A stretch of DNA of 64,000 nucleotides, from the NCBI RefSeq assembly GCF_000002985.6, contig NC_003282.8:124001-188000 (forward strand). The letters are read 5' to 3'. Source of the stretch: Caenorhabditis elegans (lineage: Eukaryota; Nematoda; Chromadorea; Rhabditida; Rhabditidae). The translations under genes and the position numbers were made by a program. A model generated the notes under the pieces. The model did no database searches. It was not told the origin of the DNA and worked only from the letters and a program-made list of their open reading frames with translations. Position 1 is the stretch's first letter. Every line of letters starts with the position of its first letter. Shown here piece after piece: positions 58,915-64,000 of this stretch.

Positions 58915-60597
58915 TTTTTGTTTCTAGTCTTTCAACTCTTTTCCCTCTAATTTTATTGTTATCATTGTTTATCTGCACACCTACACCTCATCTTCAGTAT
59001 TTCTCAAGCTTCACGAAAATGCCTACCTGCCTGCCTACTCGCCTATCCTGTAGGCAAGCAGGTAGGCCTGAAAGCCCTTCTCATATTCGGGTCGACACAA
59101 TTTCATCGAAATGTCCTTTTTTAGTTTTTTCTTAAATTATTTTTGTCTGCTACTCCGGTGATCGATTGGCCTGTTCATACCATTTCCCAAGACGAAAGCT
59201 TATAAATTATCTAATTTTTTAAAAATTTTCTCAGATTCTCTAATAAAATATTTTCTTTATTTTCCAGGCTTTTCTTGACTTTCTGTTACTTTTTGTATCT
59301 TGAAAGCTTATCTATTTGTTTCCCAAAATTTTAATGGCTAGAAATTATCAAAATTCCATAAAATATAAGCAAAAATCGAGGAAATCGTTTAATTTTTAGA
59401 ACAATCCGGGTTTTTCTGATTTTAGCTGTAAATTTATTATAACTCCTAATTATAATCAGTCTTTTAATAAAAATTTAGCGGAAATCCACGAAAATCCTTA
59501 TTGGGGATAATTTTTTGGATGAAATACTGAATTTCTTTACAAAAGTCTGTATTTTTAGGAGTTTTTTCGTATTTTTTTCAATATTTTGCTCTCTAAAATG
59601 TCCAGGAATCGGAATTCTTTCTATTTTCAAGCGAAAAATCCAAGAATAATTTGATTTTCATCAAAATTCACCAAAAAATTATTAAATCCTGAAAAAAATG
59701 AAAGAGACTACTGTAAAAATTAAAGGGAGGCGCCACATCTCTTCCCCGGGTCTCGAAGCGATTGAGTGAGTACTGTCGATTTTTTATATTTTCGATTTGT
59801 TTTTTCTTTTTTGTTAGTTTTTTTTCGGTTTTTTCAGTTTAATATGATAGAATCTTGATGAAAATAATATAAAAAAAATGTGGCATATTTAGAAATATAA
59901 TTTTCCTACAAAATATACCTAGTTTTAGCGCATTTTTTTGTAAAATCGACATTTTTTGCCAATTTTCCTGATTTCGCTGAATTTTTCTAAAAATTGATTT
60001 TGGTGAAATGACACAGGTTTTTATTTGAAAAATCCTATTCTCCTCTTTTTTGTAAACCGCTTTTTTGGGTGAGGCTCTCAGTATTTTTGGGTGAGGCTAG
60101 GAGTTAAGTTGAGTTTTTTGTTGGAAAAATTACTGTTGGTTTCTTATTATAGCCAAACATTTGTTTTACCTGCAAAATCTCTCTAGGTTTAACGTATTAA
60201 CATGTAAAATCGACATTTTGCTAATTTTCCTATTTAATTTACGCTGAATTTTTCCAGAAATCAATTTTGGCAATATGACAAACTAAGCGTCTCTCTGTCC
60301 TCTTTCCTAAAAAACCTGCAATTTTTTAGTTCGAAAATTCAAAATTTCTCTATACGATTCCCGTCTCACCTTGCTGAATAGAGAGTCCCAGCAAACAACA
60401 AACTCCAAAAAAACCCCCATATTGAAAAGGTATTTTCCCCTCCAAAAAACCAAACTTCTTACACATACAAAGTGTTCAGTGTAAAGTGTCGAATTTCGGT
60501 TCTAACTAACCGCCAAAAAAAAATTTGTTCGAGTTTCCGCAAATATAACCTTTTGCTCCTTTCGATTCAAAATCTCCGCCCCAAGAAAACTCACTTC
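58915..60597. other. 3' region of Myb-like gene and intergenic DNA
   Basis: No AATAAA closely follows the stop; the first is at 59242-59247. A CCTACCTGCCTGCCTAC hairpin-like repeat lies at 59021-59067. Two GGGTGAGGCTCTCAG units of the minisatellite family are at 60065-60105. Otherwise AT-rich with no gene seen. Confidence 0.55.
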
Positions 60598-60709
60598 ATG
60601 CTCAGCCGAGCAGACACTGGAGAATACATTCTTAGATCAAATTCTCTTGATGTTTCCCTGCCCAAAGCTTATATTCCCACGTTTAATGGCATTTATTGGG
60701 CTCATTTGG
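60598..60709 (+). CDS. Candidate first coding exon of an unidentified gene
   Basis: ATG at 60598 reads MLSRADTGEYILRSN, then LDVSLPKAYIPTFNG and IYWAHL, ending at a consensus donor GTGAGTTTT (60710) in phase 1. The 37 codons have mixed composition unlike the surrounding low-complexity DNA. The next exon is not visible up to the window end, where the sequence is mostly repeats. The same frame is open upstream to 60472 and could extend the start. Confidence 0.35.
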
Positions 60710-60949
60710 GTGAGTTTTGGTGGATAGGACGGTGGGACAAGGGGGAGTGGGGTCATAAATGTTCGCACTCGCACCTCCTCGTGGTCACTTGCAATTTATG
60801 GCGGGAGACACATACTCTTTTCAAACTTTGAATTTTTGAATTCAAATGTTCGCCTACGCTGGTACCATACTTTTTTTTCAATATTTAAAACTTTTTAAAG
60901 GATGTTGTCCAACCTATATAATTGTATCTTGAAACAGTGAATTCTTGAT

Positions 60950-61248
60950 ATTACGGGATCACAAAATTCTGAGAATGCGTACTGTGCAACATATTTGACG
61001 CGCAAATATCTCGTAGCGAAAGCTACAGTAATTCTTTAAATGAGTACTGTAGCGCTTGTGTCGATTTACGGGCTCGATTTTTGCAATAATACGAAGAAAC
61101 GAATTTTCATTTCAAACATCGAGCGCGTAAATAGACACAAGCGCTACAGTAGTCATTTACAGAATTACTGTAGCTTTCGCTACGAGATATTTGCGCGTCA
61201 AATATGTTGTACAATACGCATTCTCCGAATTTTGTGTCCCCGTAATAC
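60950..61248. mobile_element. Palindromic element, CACAAAATTCTGAGAATGCG family, copy 2
   Basis: Begins ATTACGGGATCACAAAATTC and ends AATTTTGTGTCCCCGTAAT. Arms are the same as at 57401-57756 with a shorter loop. Confidence 0.92.
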
Positions 61249-61360
61249 ATAGATCACAATTTTAAACTGTTTCGGTTAAAATTTTATTTTTCTCGTTTAG
61301 AGCGTTTAAAACGATATCCAGTGGTTTTGTTTTGCAATATTGAGCTTTACAGAAATTGGT

Positions 61361-61577
61361 ATTACCGGTACAGAGAGTGTAGATAGTTAGAGAGTGACAT
61401 ACATCCGGGACCCAGTGGGGCGGGGCGCGCGGAAGAGACGATTTGTGTCGATTACGAAATGATGACAACGAGGAAAATTTCGTAAATCGACACAAATCGT
61501 CTCTTCCGCGCGCCCCGCCCCATTGGGTCCCGGATGTCTGTCACTCTCTAACTATCTACACTCTCTGTACCGGTAAT
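61361..61577. mobile_element. Palindromic element, GTGTAGATAGTTGAAGAG family, copy 2
   Basis: Near-perfect arms from ATTACCGGTACAGAGAGTGT to its complement. Each arm includes CATCCGGGACCCA, GGGGCGGGGCGCGCGGAAGA and GATTTGTGTCGATTACGA. This is the intact relative of 42960-43159. Confidence 0.95.
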
Positions 61578-62625
61578 ACGCAAATTATTTGCTCAGGAGT
61601 TTTCGTTCCCCGTTCAAATATTCCAAAATGTTGTAACGCCCAATTTCTGACTTTTTTTGGAGGTTTTGAGTCGAACTTTCTCGTGCAAAATCTCTGGCCT
61701 TTTCTGTATACTTTAGAATTTGAATTTTCATACGCATGGTTTTCTACACCAAATGAACACATCTGAGAAATCTTGCACCTGTAGCGATCACTATGAGCGT
61801 GGCGAGAATCACTCAGGAAATAACGTGTGCCTTTAAACTGACATCTCGGATTTTCTCGAAATTACGATAGCGTCAGGATCCGACCGTAACCTACCGTTTT
61901 TTCCACATAGAGTACGATAGAATAGCAATTTTACATTGTTAGGAAACACGTTTTTGACCGTTTTCTAGAAAATTTTCTGTTTACTTCAAGTTCCTCGACC
62001 ATTACGTCTTCCTAATCTCTCCCAACTAATGGGTCTTCATGACTTTGTCTCTTTCCAACTGCATAAATAGTATGAGGAATCAACAAAACGAAACATCGAA
62101 AAACTAAAGTAATTTAATTCCTGTGCAAGGTCATCTGAAATCACGTCTTCTTCTTCTTCTTCTCCTCCGTCGTCTTCCTCTCCGTCTTCTCCTTTTCCCT
62201 CTGCGTCTCTCTCCTGAGCTCTCTCTCCTGTTTTTTTTGTCACTCAAAAATAAGTGTGCATAAAAGAATCCACTACATTCTTCTCCGTCTCCAAACTCTT
62301 TCCCCCTCTGCCAGGTGCTGCATGTAATTTGAGACACACTGGCGGCGCGCACTCGTTTCCGCGGAAACGAAGCAGCTAATTCCATTTTTGCTCCTAGCAG
62401 TATTCTTATCGAGTTTTCGGAGTTTAGAGAGGTAAAATGAATGTTTCCGTGTTGTTGTTGTGTTCAAAAACTAAAAGTATAATAAATTTGATAAAATTCC
62501 TTCCGCTGATAATTTTATTTTTTCAACATTTCAAAATGATAGTGATCATATGTTTGGTCCAAAAGAATTTTCACCTAGGTACGCTACGTAAATCGACACA
62601 TGACCCAGTGGTGGGCGGTGAACGC
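61578..62625. other. Intergenic, CT-rich; no gene seen
   Basis: A TTC/CTC-rich block at 62143-62230 produces an Arg/Glu-rich ORF on the minus strand that I regard as an artefact. A GC-rich patch (GGCGGCGCGCACTCG) at 62341-62355 and GAGAG|GTAAAATG near 62435 could mark a promoter and 5' UTR exon of a plus-strand gene beyond the window. Confidence 0.45.
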
Positions 62626-62803
62626 CCGTGGTGCCAGGCTGTCCCAATATGGTTTGATCTACAGAAAATGCGGGATTTTTGGCCCAAAAAATGTGACGTC
62701 AGCACGTTCTTTACCATGCGAAATCAGTTGAGAACTCTTCGTCTCAATTCCCGCATTTTTTGTAGATCTACGTAGATCAAACCGAAATGGAGGCACACCA
62801 CGT
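62626..62803. mobile_element. Palindromic element, TTGATCTACAAAAAATGCGGG family, copy 5
   Basis: Termini CGTGGTGCCAGGCTGTCCCA and AATGGAGGCACACCACGTG. It has the same core as the other copies (GACGTCAGCACG, CATGCGAAATCAGTTGAGAA). Confidence 0.88.
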
Positions 62804-62814
62804 GTGAACGGTTT

Positions 62815-63215
62815 TTTCCGGCAAATCGGCAAATTGCCGGAATTGAAAATTTCCGGCAAATCGGCAAATTACCGGAGTTGAAAATTTCCGGCAATTCGGC
62901 AAATTACCGGAATTGAAAATTTCCGGCAATTCGGCAAATTGCCGGAATTGAAAATTTCCGGAAAATCGGCAAATCGCCGGAATTGAAAATTTCCGGAAAA
63001 TCGGCAAATTGCCGGAATTGAGCATTTCCGGCAATTCGGCAAATTACCAAAATTGAAAATTTCCGGCAAATCGTCAAATTGCCTGAATTGAAATTTCCGG
63101 CAAATCGTCAAATTGCCTGAATTGAAATTTCTGGCAAATCGGCAAATTATCGGAGTTGAAAATTTCCGGCAAATCGCCAATATGCCGCATTTGCCGGAAA
63201 AACGGCAAATTTTGG
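62815..63215. repeat. Tandem CCGGCAAATCGGCAAATTGC minisatellite, 34-36 bp unit
   Basis: About eleven units of the form TTTCCGGCAAATCGGCAAAT-TGCCGGAATTGAAAA, with the variants CGGCAATTCGG and CGGAAAATCGG. Each unit contains small inverted repeats of the type TTGCCG/CGGCAA. A single unordered relative is at 35215-35335, in the intron of the four-TM gene. Confidence 0.92.
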
Positions 63216-63937
63216 TTTTCAGAACCATCAAAAATGCCCCTAAAATTTGAAAGACATGCAATTTTTAATTTAAAAAAATCCAATCAGCTTCCCCACCTCT
63301 GCAAATTCAGCCTTTTGAACTCCATTTTCAAAATTGCCGAACACCGCCTCCCCCGTGCAAGCTGAACAAACGCTTTTTTCTCGAAAAAATTGGAATTGAA
63401 TAGAGCTTTCAATTCTCTCCCAAAGTGCATTTCGACATCTTTCCTGGCTCGACCCCATTGCTCCGATCGTAAATCAGTAACGTTTTAGTGATAAGCGGGC
63501 TCGCCGCCGCAACCCCCAGCCATCAATCAGCAATCACAATGTTATTCTAACCGAGGTCTCGTGGCGTGCTCCGTAACCTTTTTTAGATTGATTAGAAGGG
63601 CGTAGTAGTGGCAGCAGTAGTTGGTAGTAGTAGAAGCTGATTAAAATTTCATATTTTCTAGAATTGGCAATCGAGTAGAAGTAGATTATTTCTTGTTTTA
63701 CTCAATGTTTCTGTAAGGTTTTGAGGTTCTCAACTCGACTATTTCAGTAGGAAACCTGATCCTAGGGACTCCGACATACCTACTAGGCAGGCGTAGGCCG
63801 TCTTTTTCAAGAGGAATTATACTTCCAGTAAGGCAAAAAACGTCATTGAACGAAGTCGAGTAGGTATTTCCGTGCCTACATTCGTTATTTCTGTTTCATA
63901 GATTTAACGAGGTCGCTGTCAAAATTACACTGTACAC
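63216..63937. other. No gene identified
   Basis: A 62-codon minus ORF (63270-63458) has mixed composition but no ATG or splice support I trust. A CCTACTAGGCAGGCGTAGGC repeat lies near 63779 with an inverted partner at 63865. Confidence 0.45.
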
Positions 63938-64000
63938 GTGGAGTCAGAAAGTCCCATTTCGTTTTGATCTCCGAAAAATGCGGGAGAAGAGACGCAGACA
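63938..64000. mobile_element. Palindromic element, TTGATCTACAAAAAATGCGGG family, copy 6 (cut by window end)
   Basis: Begins ACGTGGAGTCAGAAAGTCCC and continues TTTTGATCTCCG, AAATGCGGGA and GAGACGCAGA, then is truncated by the window edge. Confidence 0.8.

Noticed and set aside
62131..62385. Arg/Glu-rich minus-strand ORF
   Set aside because: Created by a TTC/CTC simple repeat; low-complexity translation only.
62777..63261. Overlapping minus-strand ORFs with repeated NSGNLPICRKF-like peptides
   Set aside because: Direct translation of the 34-36 bp minisatellite; the period near 36 keeps the frame open by chance.

Overview
The window is genomic DNA of a rhabditid nematode, almost certainly Caenorhabditis elegans. 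The evidence is a complete TGF-beta type I receptor that I recognise as SMA-6, many short introns with TTTCAG-type acceptors, likely trans-splice acceptors directly before start codons, interstitial GCCTAA telomere-like repeats, and many foldback or palindromic elements. There is no sign of prokaryotic or viral DNA. All exon coordinates below were read by eye from splice consensus and frame continuity.

Layout. 1-1923 (minus): a Spenito/RBM15-type protein with three RRMs, cut by the left edge, with a minisatellite in one intron. 2257-2361 (minus): a possible 34-aa smORF in the divergent promoter. 2732-3514 (plus): a COX6C-like cytochrome c oxidase subunit. 3.6-8.4 kb: repeat-rich intergenic DNA. 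8451-13621 (plus): sma-6, nine exons. 14760-23965 (minus): a transmembrane (MACIT-like) collagen, 18 exons, first exon not found, with a tRNA-Arg(CCT) on the opposite strand inside one intron. 24867-25016 (plus): a candidate 49-aa smORF. 25-32 kb: no convincing gene. 32139-33890 (minus): a small secreted protein with two EGF domains. 35028-35782 (plus): a four-transmembrane protein I do not recognise. 36164-37663 and 38852-40592 (plus): two tandem RING-finger paralogs, each with a foldback element in the same intron. 41177-45864 (plus): a membrane-anchored ZP-domain protein whose ZP-N and ZP-C halves are separated by a long Pro/Thr-rich segment. 46-55 kb: mostly non-coding, with E2F-like GC boxes. 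55083-58914 (plus): a 435-aa protein that resembles the C-terminal region of animal Myb proteins but has no Myb DNA-binding repeats. 59-64 kb: repeats and one possible first exon at 60598.

The genes do not form one pathway. sma-6 (body size), the collagen and the ZP protein could all relate to cuticle or extracellular matrix, but that is inference. The most interesting item is the Myb-like gene. Nematodes are reported to have lost animal-type Myb, yet their LIN-9 and LIN-52 keep the residues that bind Myb. A Myb C-terminal-like protein without a DNA-binding domain would be a candidate for that missing partner.
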